Shown: positions 40,065 to 50,130 of the stretch, piece after piece
Layout of the letters: each line of letters opens with the position of its first letter
Position numbering within the stretch: position 1 is the first letter of the stretch
Assembly (NCBI RefSeq): GCF_019575955.1
Contig: NZ_CP080575.1
Span: 310,001-374,000, forward strand
Length of the DNA stretch: 64,000 nt
DNA from: Nesterenkonia pannonica
Lineage (GTDB): Bacteria; Actinomycetota; Actinomycetes; Actinomycetales; Micrococcaceae
Reading direction: 5' to 3'
Made by a program: the position numbers and the translations under genes
The notes under the pieces: generated by a model
Databases searched by the model: none
What the model was told of the DNA's origin: nothing
What the model saw: the letters and a program-made list of their open reading frames with translations, nothing else

Positions 40065-41926
40065 TTATGAGTCCTCGGTGGCGAACTGGGTTCGGTAGAG
40101 CTCGGCATAGCGTCCGTCGGCCGCGAGAAGCTCGACGTGTGTGCCGCGTTCCACGATCTGACCTGCCTCGACCACGAGGATCGCATCGGCGGCGCGGACG
40201 GTGGAGAGCCGATGAGCGATCACCAATGCGGTTCGTCCCACGAGCGCTTCGGTCAGCGCGGCCTGCACCGCGGCCTCGGAGGTGGAGTCCAACGCGGCGG
40301 TGGCCTCATCGAGGATGACCACCTGCGGCTGTGCAAGCAGCAGGCGGGCCAGTGTCATCCGTTGGCGCTCGCCGCCGGAGAGCCGGTAGCCGCGTTCCCC
40401 GACCACGGTGTCCAGTCCATCGGGCATTGACTGGATCACTGATTCCAGCTTGGCTCGACGTATGGCGTCCCTGATCTGCGCGTCGGTGGCTTCCGGGCCG
40501 GCAGTGTGAGGTTGGCTCGGACAGTGTCGTGGAAGAGGTGGCCGTCCTGGGTGACCACACCTATGGAGGCGCGCAGCGACGCGAAAGTCGTCTCGCGCAC
40601 GTCCACCCCAGCCAGGCGCACCGCGCCGGAGTCCACGTCGTAGAGCCGCGCCAGCAGGGCGGCGATGGTGGACTTACCGGCTCCTGAGGAACCGACGATC
40701 GCGACAGTCTGTCCAGGCTCCACCCGCAGATTGATGCCGTGCAGCACCTGCTCGCCGCCACGCTGGTCCAGAGTGGCGACTTCCTCCAGTGAGGCCAGCG
40801 AGACCTTCTCAGCGGAGGGGTAGGAGAAGGTGACCTCCTCGAACTCCACGGATGCAGGGCCCGCTAAGCACTGGCTTGGCGTCCTCCTTTTCCGTGATCA
40901 GCGGTTCAAGGTCCAGCACCTCGAAGACCCGTTCAAAGCTGACCACCGCACTCATCACTTCTACTCGGGCGCTGGCCAAGGACGTCAAAGGAGCGTAGAG
41001 CCGGGTGAGCAGCAGGGCCAGGGAGACGACGGCTCCGGCCTGGAGTTCTCCCACGATGGCGTAGACGCCGCCTAGGCCATAGACCAGCGCGAGTGCCAGT
41101 GCGGAGACCAGGGTCAGCGCCGTGATGAAGGTGGACTGCAGCATCGCGGTCTTTACCCCGATGTCCTGGACCCGTTGGGCGCGCTTCTCGAATTCGGCGG
41201 ACTCCTCCTCAGGGCGGCCGAAAAGCTTGATCAGGGTGGCGCCTGGGGCGGAGAAGCGTTCGGTCATTTGGTCGCCCATGGCGGCGTTGTGGTTCGCCGC
41301 CTCACGCTGAAGCCCGGCCAGCCGACTGCCCATCCGACGGGCGGGAACCACGAAGATCGGCAGAAGCACGAGAGCCAGCAGGGTGACCTGCCAGGACAGT
41401 GAGAGCATCGCGATGAGGGTGAGGACGACCATCACCAGGTTGCCCACGACCCCGGAGAGGGTGCCGCTGAAGGCGCGCTGCGCGCCGATGACGTCGTTGT
41501 TCAGTCGACTCACCAGGGCGCCGGTGCGGGTACGGGTGAAGAAGGCGATCGGCATCTTCTGCACGTGGTCGAATACTGCGGTGCGCAGATCCAGGATCAG
41601 GCCCTCGCCGATCCGCGAGGAGAGCCAGCGCCCGAGGATGCTGAACCCTGCGTCGGCGACGGCGATGAGCGCGATCAGCGCGGCCAGTCCGACGACGACG
41701 TCCACGTCGGCCGAGCCCGTGATCGCATTGATGACCTGTCCAGCCAGCAGCGGAGTGGTCACCGCGAGCGCGGCGGTGACCACCGAGAGGATCAGGAACC
41801 AGATCAGTCGGACGCGGTGGGGCGTGCAAACCGCCCGATGCGAGTCAGCGTCTCCCGATTGAACGGCCGGTAGTCCTGCTTCGCATGGGTGATGCTGTAC
41901 AGCGAGCTCCGTGCCGCGCCTTCCAT
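40065..41926 (-). CDS. ABC transporter, fused permease and ATPase (multidrug/lipid exporter type)
   Basis: The product has about 620 residues. The N-terminus MEGAARSSLYSITHAKQDYR leads to a six-helix exporter domain (FARPHRVRLIWFLILSVVTA onward). The ATPase has VAIVGSSGAGKSTIAALLAR (Walker A), VTQDGHLFHDTVRANL (Q loop), GYRLSGGERQRMTLARLLLA (signature) and VVILDEATAALDS (Walker B). It is a half-transporter that should dimerise. Frame errors lie near 41830 and 40495, and at 40863-40869, where GCTAAGC (GCTTAGC on the coding strand) replaces GCCGGC and hides KPVPAGPASVEFEEV. It is convergent with the heliorhodopsin gene. Confidence 0.9.
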
Positions 41927-42587
41927 GCTCACGCACAAACCCCAAGTTCTCCACTGATGCCGCAGTGGCTGTTGTGGTGTCGCCCCAAGCTGGAAGTCGA
42001 AGCACCCTGTCCTGCGCGGCCTTCGCCTTCAACACATCCTTCTCATGGTCCTCGCCCATCATAAGCACCGGCGTCGCACTCGCGGCGTGATTGGAGCTGT
42101 CATCTATCGGTGCGGCAGAGCCTCTGTTGTTCGACTCTTCCTCATTGGTGGCGCACGGGAGACGACGTTCATAGACTCCGCCGACTGTGGTTGATGTGAT
42201 CAGGACAAGGTCGGTGAGATGCGACATCTTGGTCTAGCTTCCCGCCGAACTTGTCACGCGCTCGAGCCGCTGACGTGGGGCTGTGACATCTTCCTGAGAC
42301 ACGCTCTGTCTCACTAACTTGTCATAATCCTCAAAAGAATGTCTTTACTGGGTCTCTCGGTCCTGTGCGGGTACATGATCTTGCCATTGAGAGGGTCCTG
42401 TTATCAGCTCCGTACTTAGGGCACGAAACTCGCTAGTGTGATGCGAAGTGGCTGGAGCTGGCTGAACTGTCTGTGTGCGCTGAGCGGCTGTCGCCTTAGC
42501 GAACTGATAATCGCCGCTCGCGGTTTAAGGGGACCTTCTGTCAGAGGGCGTAGCGGGAAATATTGGGCTATTGCCCTTCCAGGGCTG
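41927..42587. other. Left boundary region of the accessory island, no supported gene
   Basis: G+C falls here. An open minus-strand stretch (42227 down to the ABC gene) begins MSHLTDLVLITSTTVGGVYE but has no family resemblance and runs out of frame into the ABC start, so I do not call it. The remainder holds scattered AT-rich DNA and, at 42524-42537, one copy of the TTTAAG-GGGACCTT repeat that recurs at the other edge of the island. Confidence 0.5.
42524..42537 (+). repeat. Island-edge repeat TTTAAGGGGACCTT, copy 1
   Basis: This repeat matches two sites at 46280-46295 and 46332-46347 (TTTAAGCGGGACCTTT and CTTAAGTGGAACCTAC). All three have the same orientation and flank the low-G+C island. They may be transposase-binding sites. 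Confidence 0.5.
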
Positions 42588-43306
42588 CTAGTGTTCGGCG
42601 ATCTTCGACTTCAGGTAGTCCACGTAGCCAGCCCGTAGCCCCTGCGCACTCTTGGTCTCGAGCCCCTCTGGATTGCTTGGACGTACTTCTCCAGTTGTGC
42701 AGGATTGCCGCCGGTCCATCCGTGGGCGATGGCCCAGCCTGCTAACGTCGGACCGTCCAGTGCATAGCCCGCGTCGTGCAGCGCCAATAGCATCGAGACA
42801 ACGTCGTCTTTCTCGGAGCCCGCGGCGATCGTGTTGTTGTGATTGATCCTCAGGGTGAGGCTCTTCATCCCTTCCTCTACCACTGGGTCAAGCGCTTGCG
42901 TCTGTTCCTGCCATGCGCTTGTGTCGCCCAGAAGCTCTGGCTGTTCCGCGCTCACCCACGGTTGCAGCCTTTTCTCGTCCCACGAGATTACGCACAGAGC
43001 TCTGATTTGGTTGCCATTAAACCGCAGGAATTTGGCTATGTCGTTGGGATCCGCCCACGCCATCAACACAGGCCCGGGGTCACCTAGGTATGCCCCGCCG
43101 CGTGCCGTGATGTGGTTGACGCTGTGGTGACTAGAGACGAACTGCTCGAGCAGCTTGTTGTTCCCGAGATTGCCTTTCAAATGCGTCCACACGGTCAGGT
43201 GGTCCCCGTCCTTCATGTGATCGATGCACCACTGAAAGCCCGAACGTAGACCCTCATTGTCTGCACTGGTGACTGCGGTCGGGTAATCGGCCTCGTGGTG
43301 GAACAT
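42588..43306 (-). CDS. Hypothetical protein in accessory island
   Basis: The product has about 239 residues and begins MFHHEADYPTAVTSADNEGL. The central part (HLTVWTHLKGNLGNNKLLEQ; VLMAWADPNDIAKFLR) looks like an alpha/beta fold. A base error near 42660 separates the last 25 residues (LETKSAQGLRAGYVDYLKSK). No family is recognised. Codon use is less G/C-biased than in core genes. It is followed in the island by another orphan in the same direction, upstream at 44183. Its role is unknown; defence or element maintenance is possible. Confidence 0.6.
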
Positions 43307-43551
43307 GTGTCTCTTTCCGATGGAGGGTGTCGGGGCGGCTTATCTGAGACGGTTTATAGAAAACGTTATACCCGGCACCGGTACCCGATGTCGATCGTTT
43401 CTATTCCAAGAGGGCAAACTGGCGTGACAGAAATTAAAGCTACAGTTGGACGTATCAGTAGGCGAAAAGCATGCTTGTTTTGTAGCGGCAACCGCATGCG
43501 AGCAAGGGGTAGCACCCCAGGTCGCAACAATTCATTGTGGCAGCACGACAG

Positions 43552-44183
43552 TCATGCCGCCTTGTCGAAAATTAGTTTCTGAGTTTCGAGGTGGCGACGC
43601 AAGTCAATCACTACGTCGTCATCAGCGGTCTTGCTGAAATTCTCAGTCTTGTGCAGGTCGACGGGGTTAGCCTTGGCAAGTTCACTGGTGTACTCGAAGA
43701 CGATCTTCGTTATCATCGCAAGCTGATCGGGCGAGAACTCCACAGTCGTGGCGTTCTCCTGACCGTATGCGATTACTGCGTCGAGGTCGGTGACGAGGCG
43801 GTCGATGTTGTCTGGATCGAGGCTGCCGGTCTGAATCGCGTCCAGGTATTCCTCGAGTGATAGCTGGTACTTTCGCACGCACTCAGGAATGTCGAGTTCG
43901 GCTTCGTTCCTGTGCTTGCGGGAGATGACTGCCACTGCGCCATGGCCGCTATCACCCCTCCTGCCCCTAGCCCCGCAATGATCCAAGGGTTCTTTAGGCT
44001 GAGTGCGGTGCTGTTCACTGCCTTCTCCACGACTTTCTCGGATAAAGCAGTCTCTTGGAGGTAAGTCACGACCCGACCAGCCGTGTCGCGTACTACGCCG
44101 CCGTATCGAATGAAGTCGCCACTCACTAGGCCATTTGCAATTTCAGGTGGAATCTCAAATGCGGGTTGAATAATCATGGCCAA
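43552..44183 (-). CDS. Hypothetical protein with one central membrane segment
   Basis: The product has about 210 residues. The N-terminal part (MAMIIQPAFEIPPEIANGLV, then FIRYGGVVRDTAGRVVTYL) precedes a glycine-rich hydrophobic segment (WIIAGLGAGGVIAA). After a base error near 43945, a helical acidic C-terminal region follows (ECVRKYQLSLEEYLDAIQTG; LVTDLDAVIAYGQENATTVE). I do not know the family. It lies 245 bp upstream of the other orphan on the same strand. Confidence 0.6.
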
Positions 44184-44497
44184 CCTTCAAAGTTGCGTCT
44201 AAAGATTCTATGGGCGTGTTTCCAGCGTGTTCAACGCTTATCTAACCCTGAGACTTCGGCTAGAACAAGGAAAGGTCGGGACCGCGTGGGTCGGACCTGC
44301 CAAGAGTCAGGTCTGGTCTGCGTGAGGCACGCGGTGGAATATTCGATGGCGGTGAACCAGGCCCTGGCTGCCATCCATGCTCGGGCATCGAAGAAGTTGG
44401 GCCTCGCGGTCACGATCGTCTTAAGGAGGAATGGTATTCCTCCAAGCTGCCCAGGTCCCAAGTCCTGTGTTCGGCGAGTGTCGTGCACAATGTACTT
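44184..44497. other. Intergenic region in the island with a hairpin
   Basis: No gene was seen in these 314 bp between the divergent hypothetical protein and the DUF3644 gene. The notable item is a perfect hairpin at 44425-44443, about 55 bp before the DUF3644 start. Confidence 0.45.
44425..44443 (+). promoter_or_regulatory. Perfect hairpin GGAGGAAT-GGT-ATTCCTCC
   Basis: This inverted repeat has 8-bp arms and a 3-base loop, in the leader of the DUF3644 gene. There is no T-run after it, so it is not a classic terminator. It could be an operator or an RNA element; the left arm would mask a GGAGGA sequence. Confidence 0.4.
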
Positions 44498-45211
44498 ATG
44501 AAGGCGACCGCCAAGACGCTGCAAAGCAAGGCGCTGTCGTCTATTCGGATAGCGATGACTGCCTTCAATAGCCCGGAAGACCATGGTCGGACCACCGTTG
44601 TGCTCCTTCACCTGCAACATGCGTTCGAGATGCTTCTCAAAGCCGCGCTCATTCAAGGTGGGACCAAAGTATTCGATAAGAAATCAGGTCGCAGCATCGG
44701 TTTCGAAGCCGCGATAAACCGGTCATGCCAGCTGTCAGGCTTCAAGGTAACCCAGGACGAGGCCGGGACGCTTCGAGCCGTCGACGCACTCCGGGACGAT
44801 GAGCAGCACTGGTTCAACGAGGTCTCCGAAGGCTTGCTCTACCTCCATGCCCGAGCTGCCGTCACTCTATTCGACGAGTTGCTATTTCGAGCCTTCAACG
44901 AGCGATTAGCCGACCATCTTCCCAATCGCGTGCTCCCGGTGTCGACGGAGGCACCTCAAGACATCCTCACTCTTGTGGATCGCGAGTACGCCAACATTGC
45001 CGAACTGCTCAAGCCTGGTCGCCGGGCTCGCGGCGAAGCGCGCGCCAAGATCCGCACACTCCTAGCGCTTGAGGCCCACGTCGCCGAAGACACGAAAGTC
45101 AGTGACTCCGACGTGAATCGCGTCGAGAAGGGGATCAAAGCCAGCAGGACCCGTGAGCAGGTCTTTCCTAAGCTGAACCCCTCACAGCTGATATCAGTGG
45201 CGAGGGTCTGA
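44498..45211 (+). CDS. DUF3644 domain protein
   Basis: The product has 237 residues, starting MKATAKTLQSKALSSIRIAM. The DUF3644 hallmark is visible: LLHLQHAFEMLLKAALIQGG followed by KVFDKKSGRSIGFEAAINRS. A long helical C-terminus has many Arg/Lys. The family is of unknown function and frequent in accessory DNA. Its stop overlaps the next start (TGATG), so the two are one unit. The frame is intact. Confidence 0.8.
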   Translation: MKATAKTLQSKALSSIRIAMTAFNSPEDHGRTTVVLLHLQHAFEMLLKAALIQGGTKVFDKKSGRSIGFEAAINRSCQLSGFKVTQDEAGTLRAVDALRDDEQHWFNEVSEGLLYLHARAAVTLFDELLFRAFNERLADHLPNRVLPVSTEAPQDILTLVDREYANIAELLKPGRRARGEARAKIRTLLALEAHVAEDTKVSDSDVNRVEKGIKASRTREQVFPKLNPSQLISVARV

Positions 45212-45620
45212 TGGTGAAGGTCAAGATTGTCAAGCACGATGAGGCTCTGCCGGTGCGTCTAGTGCGTGACGGCGACGGGGGCGAGTTAGTGGACGCCGCA
45301 GCCGTGCGAGAAGTGGATCTTCAGAAGAAGTATCACTGGTCGCCGTTCGACCTGGCTGACAAGCTGCGTATCACGCGCCCGAGGGCCACTGCCCTCAGGG
45401 AACACCTAAACATCGACGAAGACTCGGACTGTAGACACATGTTCGAGTTCGGGTCGCAGAAGCACCCCGTTACTCCGACAATGCCTTGACGCGCATGCGG
45501 AATGCCATCGAGAACGAAGACATGGATGCAATCTGGGAGGCCCACCGCCCAGGCCCTCGCTCAAGAACTCGTCCCTCATGCCGCCAACCGAGCTGCGCGA
45601 ATGCGAAGGTGTCTCAATAG
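45211..45620 (+). CDS. DUF3644-coupled protein with possible HTH
   Basis: The product has about 135 residues, starting MVKVKIVKHDEALPVRLVRD. A helix-turn-helix-like stretch is DLADKLRITRPRATALREHL. A base error near 45472 joins HMFEFGSQKHP to RYSDNALTRMRNAIE. It is translationally coupled to the DUF3644 gene and probably acts with it. The C-terminal end (TAG at 45618) is uncertain. Confidence 0.6.
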
Positions 45621-45989
45621 CTGGCTGGAAGCAGATCCATCAACAACCGTGATCCGTCTGGCCCGATTACCGCCACGTCTCCAGAGATTGCGATTGGCTC
45701 GGTGCGGAGTGCGTTCGAACATTTCCAAGAACTACAACTAGCCTGGGCGAGCTAGATCGGACGTCGCCTATCAGTCCGGCAGATCCGTCAATGATGCGCC
45801 GTAGATATAATCCTAAGTTGCCCTCCCGCGGACTGACCTCACGGGGTGGCGAATTTTGGTTGGCCTCAATCCCTCGCAAGGCTGCGGATGTGCTTTGATA
45901 GACACGCAACTCCCCTACGCCGCGCCCCAACGCATGAGCTTCAGCGGCCCGTGCTGACCAGGGTAGATGGGGGCGTTCATAAAGCCGCT
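45621..45989. other. Apparently non-coding stretch of the island
   Basis: All frames are open for short distances only and none resembles a known protein. Its place between the DUF3644 module and the TnsA-like remnant suggests decayed element DNA. Confidence 0.4.
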
Positions 45990-46257
45990 CAGACCTCCGC
46001 AGAACCGTGCGCTTGTACATCTAATGCTCGGTCCGCCAACCACGCGAGCTCCAGCTCCACCAGACTTTGGTGGACCAGGGTCCGGTCGTTAGACGATGCC
46101 CAAAAAGCCCTGGGTAGTTCCTCTGTCCTCGATAGCTCGGCGGAATCCGTATGGGCAGTCCCGCTGCGAGCAAGTAAGCACGTGTTAGTTTCCCCGTCGT
46201 CGTGACTTCTTCGTAAGCGGCGGTGCAGTATCGCAAGTAGGCCTCACGCATGCCCAC
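45990..46257 (-). pseudogene. TnsA-like transposase endonuclease subunit, truncated remnant
   Basis: After a base change in an A-run near 46105, the frame gives about 88 residues. The part RIPPSYRGQRNYPGLFWASS followed by SLVELELAWLADRALDV resembles the N-terminus of actinobacterial TnsA-like heteromeric transposase subunits (pattern F-PSYRGQRN-PG, then a SxLE-D segment with the first catalytic acid). The rest of the catalytic domain is missing before the TGA, and no TnsB or TnsC is present. It sits at the inner side of the right-edge repeats and reads into the island. Confidence 0.5.
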
Positions 46258-46279
46258 GCTTCAATGTCGCCCACTGTCA

Positions 46280-46347
46280 TTTAAGCGGGACCTTTGGCAC
46301 GCCCCTGACAGAAATCTGGGATTACTGACGACTTAAGTGGAACCTAC
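46280..46347 (+). repeat. Island-edge repeats, copies 2 and 3
   Basis: TTTAAGCGGGACCTTT (46280-46295) and CTTAAGTGGAACCTAC (46332-46347) are spaced 52 bp apart. They match the copy at 42524 in 12 or so positions and in orientation. Arrays of related sites near element ends are typical for Tn7-like transposase binding. Confidence 0.5.
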
Positions 46348-46403
46348 ATCTGCAGATCCAGCACGCTCTCCGGCATGGCGGAATAAACCTGCAGTACCCT
46401 AAG

Positions 46404-46422
46404 TTGAGTGTCAGTGACTCAA
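46404..46422. promoter_or_regulatory. HAIR element (HspR binding site) ahead of clpB
   Basis: TTGAGT-GTCAGTG-ACTCAA is a perfect inverted repeat with a 7-base spacer, the consensus of the HspR-associated inverted repeat of actinobacteria. It lies 47 bp upstream of the clpB start, so clpB is probably repressed by HspR and induced by heat. Confidence 0.85.
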
Positions 46423-46468
46423 GTTTCACTCGTCGTTGTCGACATGACTGAAAGGGGGCCGCAAGGCC

Positions 46469-49074
46469 ATGGACGTTGACAAGCTCACCGAAAAGTCCCG
46501 CGAGGCCGTATCGGCCGCCATCTCCTACGCCGAACAGGTGAAGAACCCCGGGTTGAGCCCGCCCACCTGCTCAAAGCACTCATGGACACCCCCGAGTCCC
46601 TCGCCGTCCAAGTGCTCCGAGCCGCAGGCGGGGACCCGGAAGCAGTCAGCAGGAACGCCTCCGACCTCATCAGCAAGCTCCCCCAGCTCGGCAACGCCGC
46701 CTCCACCCAGGGCAGCCCCGGCTTCGCAGCCGTGCTGAACGCCGCCCAGCGCAACGCTGGCAACGCAGGCCACACCTACACCTCCGCCGAGCACCTCCTG
46801 CACGCCCTCGCCACCGAAGCCCAGGACACCGCAGAGGCCATCCGCCGCGGCGGAGCCACCCCCAAGACATACTCAAGGCCGCAGAGAATATCCGTGCTTA
46901 CCAGCCAGGAGACAGTGTGAACCCAGAAGCCACCTCCGAAGCGCTCTCCAAATACGGCACCGACCTCACCGCCCTCGCCAAAGAGCGCAAACTCGACCCC
47001 GTCATCGGCCGAGACTCCGAAATCCGCCGCGTCGTCCAGGTGCTCTCCCGGCGCACCAAGAACAACCCCGTGCTCATCGGCGACCCCGGCGTCGGCAAGA
47101 CCGCCGTCGTCGAAGGCCTCGCCCAGCGCATCGAGCAGGGCGACGTGCCCAACGCGCTCAAAGGCAAGACCCTCATCAGCCTCGACCTCGGCGCCATGGT
47201 CGCTTACTCCAAATACCGCGGCGAATTCGAAGAGCGCCTCAAAGCAGTGCTCGACGAGATCAAAGCCGCCGACGGTCAGATCATCAGCTTCATCGACGAG
47301 ATCCACACCGTCGTCGGCGCAGGCGGAACCTCCGACGGTTCCATGGACGCAAGCAACATGCTCAAGCCCATGCTCGCCCGCGGCGAGCTGCGGCTCATCG
47401 GCGCCACCACCCTCGACGAATACCGCGAGAACATCGAAACCGACGCCGCCCTGGAACGCCGGTTCCAACAGGTGTACGTCGGCGAGCCCACCGTGGAAGA
47501 CACGGTGGCCATCCTGCGCGGCATCAAAGAGAAGTACGAAGCCCACCACGGCGTCGAAATCGCCGACGCCGCGCTGATCTCCGCAGCCACCCTCTCCGAC
47601 CGGTACATCACCGCCCGGCAGCTGCCTGACAAAGCCATCGACCTCGTCGACGAGGCCGCTTCCCGCCTGAAGATGGAGATCGACTCCAACCCCGTCGAGA
47701 TCGACGAGCTCGACCGTGCCGTCAAGCGGCTCAAGGCCGAAGAGGAATGGCTCGAGAAGGAAGCCGACGACGCCTCCAAAGAACGCCTCGAAGTCCTCCG
47801 GGCAGAGCTCGCCGACAAGACCGAGAAGCTCGCGGAGCTCCAAGCCCGGTGGGAGGCCGAGCGGGCCACCCACGTCAGCGCCGGTGAGCTGCGCGCCAAG
47901 CGCGACGAGCTCAAATCCGCCGAGGAGCGGGCAGAGCGCGAAGGCAACCTCGCCGAACTCGGACGCATCCGCTACGGCGAAATCCCCGAGCTGGAGAAGC
48001 AGCTCGAAGCCGCCGAGGCCGCCGAGCAGTCCGCCGACAAGCAGGACCGCATGGTGCCCGAACGCGTCGACTCCGACGCCATCGCCGAAGTCATCTCCGC
48101 ATGGACCGGCATCCCCGCCGGACGCCTGTTGGCCGGAGAGACCGAGAAGCTGCTCGCCATGGAGGAGCAGATCGGCTCCCGGCTCATCGGGCAGAAGCGC
48201 GCCGTCACCGCCGTCGCCGACGCAGTCCGCCGCGCCCGCACCGGCGTGGCCGACCCCGACCGGCCCACCGGCTCCTTCCTGTTCCTCGGCCCCACCGGCG
48301 TCGGCAAGACCGAGCTGGCCAAAGCGCTCGCCGAATTCCTCTTCGAGGACGAGCGCTCCATGGTCCGCATCGACATGTCCGAATACGCCGAGAAGCACTC
48401 CACCGCACGGCTTGTCGGAGCGCCCCTGGCTACGTCGGCTACGACGAAGGCGGCCAGCTCACCGAAGCCGTCCGCCGCCGCGCCTACTCGGTGGTGCTGC
48501 TCGACGAGGTCGAAAAGGCCCACCCCGAGGTGTTCGACATCCTCCTGCAGGTCCTCGACGACGGACGCCTCACCGACGGACAGGGACGCACCGTCGACTT
48601 CCGCAACACGGTGCTCATCCTCACCTCCAACCTGGGCAGCCAGTACCTCGTCGACCAGACCACCGACGAGGCCACCAAGCGCGAACAGGTGATGAGCGTG
48701 GTGAACAGCGCCTTCAAGCCCGAGTTCCTCAACCGGCTCGACGACACCGTCCTGTTCGACCCGCTCGGCATGGAGCAGCTGACCTCCATCGTCGACATCC
48801 AGATCAGGTCCCTGCAGGAGCGGCTGGCCTCACGGCGCCTCACCCTGCAGGTCACCTCCGCCGCCAAGGAATGGCTCGGCTTCACCGGCTACGACCCCGC
48901 CTACGGGGCACGGCCGCTGCGCCACTCATCCAACGGGAGATCGGCGACCAGCTCGCCAAGGCCCTGCTCAGCGGCGCGATCGTCGACGGCGACACCGTCG
49001 AGGTCGACCGCAACGAGCTGGCGCTGCAGGAAGGGTCATCGCACGGGCTCACCGTGCGAAGGGCCGACGGCTAA
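46469..49074 (+). CDS. clpB: ATP-dependent chaperone ClpB
   Basis: The product has about 870 residues. It is a ring-forming disaggregase that works with DnaK. Order: Clp N domain ([20 protein letters not shown]), NBD1 with [20 protein letters not shown], the coiled middle domain ([20 protein letters not shown] onward), NBD2 with [20 protein letters not shown], and the C-terminal domain. AAAGGGGG precedes the ATG. Frame errors lie near 46550, 46865, 48425 and 48930. Corrupted GCCGGC sites at 47202 (GCTTAC) and 47349 (GCAAGC) turn the near-invariant MVAGSKYRG into MVAYSKYRG and SMDAGNM into SMDASNM. Confidence 0.95.
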
Positions 49075-49758
49075 TCCTCGGCGTCGGCGTCGTCCGCCTC
49101 ATCGTCCCGCGGGTCAGCTGAGACGGACACGTCGGCCTCAGCATCCCCGTCCTCGTCCTCCTGCTCCTCCTCATCCAGCACAAAGTCGCCCGTCAGAGGG
49201 CCGTCATCACTGCGGGTGAGGAAGCAGGAGACCAGGCGGTCACCGTCGTCCCACGTGGACTCGGTCGGGTGCCACAGCCGCACCGCCAAGTCATGCTCAG
49301 CCTCGGCCGCCGTCTCCTCATCGAGGCGAAGGTCATCGTGGCACCACTCGTGCGCAGTGTCCGCCACCTCCACGTCACCCGGATAGGCGCCGTCGGAGAT
49401 GTTCTGCCGCAGCACCACCTGCACGTCATAGGGGCGCTCGCAGTCCACCACGTCAGCGGGCTCGTCCTCGTCCTCATAGCCGACCAGGCACCAGCCGGTC
49501 TCCCAGTCCTCGGCAGGAACGTCACGGGCGTGGACGCCGTCCGCCGCTCCTCCACCCAGTCCCAGCCCTCAGACTCCTCCTCAGCGGGCTCCCGAATGAC
49601 GAACCACCACAGCAGCCCCATGGTCAGAAGGACCACCAGGCCGTAACGATCAGGAAGGGAATCGCGTTGAGCTGAACCCCGTGCTCGGTCTGCGCGCGAC
49701 GCTCCCGGCGCGATGCCGCAGGAGTGCTCTCGGAGGGGCTTGGGGAGTCCTCAGTCAT
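49071..49758 (-). CDS. Septum formation-like membrane protein
   Basis: The product has about 225 residues. The N-terminus [20 protein letters not shown] is disordered. One helix follows ([14 protein letters not shown]). The outer domain has paired cysteines: [20 protein letters not shown], then CERPYDVQV, and EWCHDDL before VSCFLTRSD. This is the actinobacterial Septum_form pattern. The C-terminal tail is very acidic. Frame errors lie near 49650 and 49540. It is convergent with clpB, the stops overlapping by 4 bp. Confidence 0.7.
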
Positions 49759-49904
49759 CCAGGCGGAGCCTTCCGATCGGTGCGACGCAACGGGACGCCT
49801 CATGCTAACTTAGGGGCACGAAGCACATCATCTGAACAGTCAAGCCCGTGGTGAACCTTCCGACGTTCCGCTGCGGCATGAGTAGATGTTAAGGGGTCCC
49901 GCTC

Positions 49905-50102
49905 ATGGGGCGTGGCCGTCAGAAGGCTAAAGCAACCAAGCAGGCACGGGAGATCAAGTACTTCACCCCGGACACTGATCTGTCGGCTCTGGAGCGGGAG
50001 CTCGCACAGTCCCGCGGAGAGACCGAGGACTCCGGGATCGAGTCTGATGACGACCCCTACGCCGATGAGTTCGACGCCGATGACGCAGGGGACCAGCGCT
50101 GA
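49905..50102 (+). CDS. DUF3073 family protein
   Basis: The 65-residue protein MGRGRQKAKATKQAREIKYF, continuing SPxTDLSALERELA-like, is typical DUF3073: a basic N-terminus and an acidic end. The family is conserved in actinobacteria, often near purM/purF, and its role is unknown. The ATG follows AAGGGG. The frame is intact. Confidence 0.9.
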   Translation: MGRGRQKAKATKQAREIKYFTPDTDLSALERELAQSRGETEDSGIESDDDPYADEFDADDAGDQR

Positions 50103-50130
50103 CGCTGGCTCCCGGTTTTCACTCAGCAGG

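Noticed and set aside
41880-42227. Minus-strand open frame beginning MSHLTDLVLITS
   Set aside because: It runs out of frame into the ABC exporter start, has no family resemblance, and no stop separates it from that gene. I treat it as chance or decayed coding sequence.
46776-48398. Minus-strand open frame of 540 codons opposite clpB
   Set aside because: Rich in Val/Gly/Asp/Leu with no domain; it is the antisense shadow of clpB.
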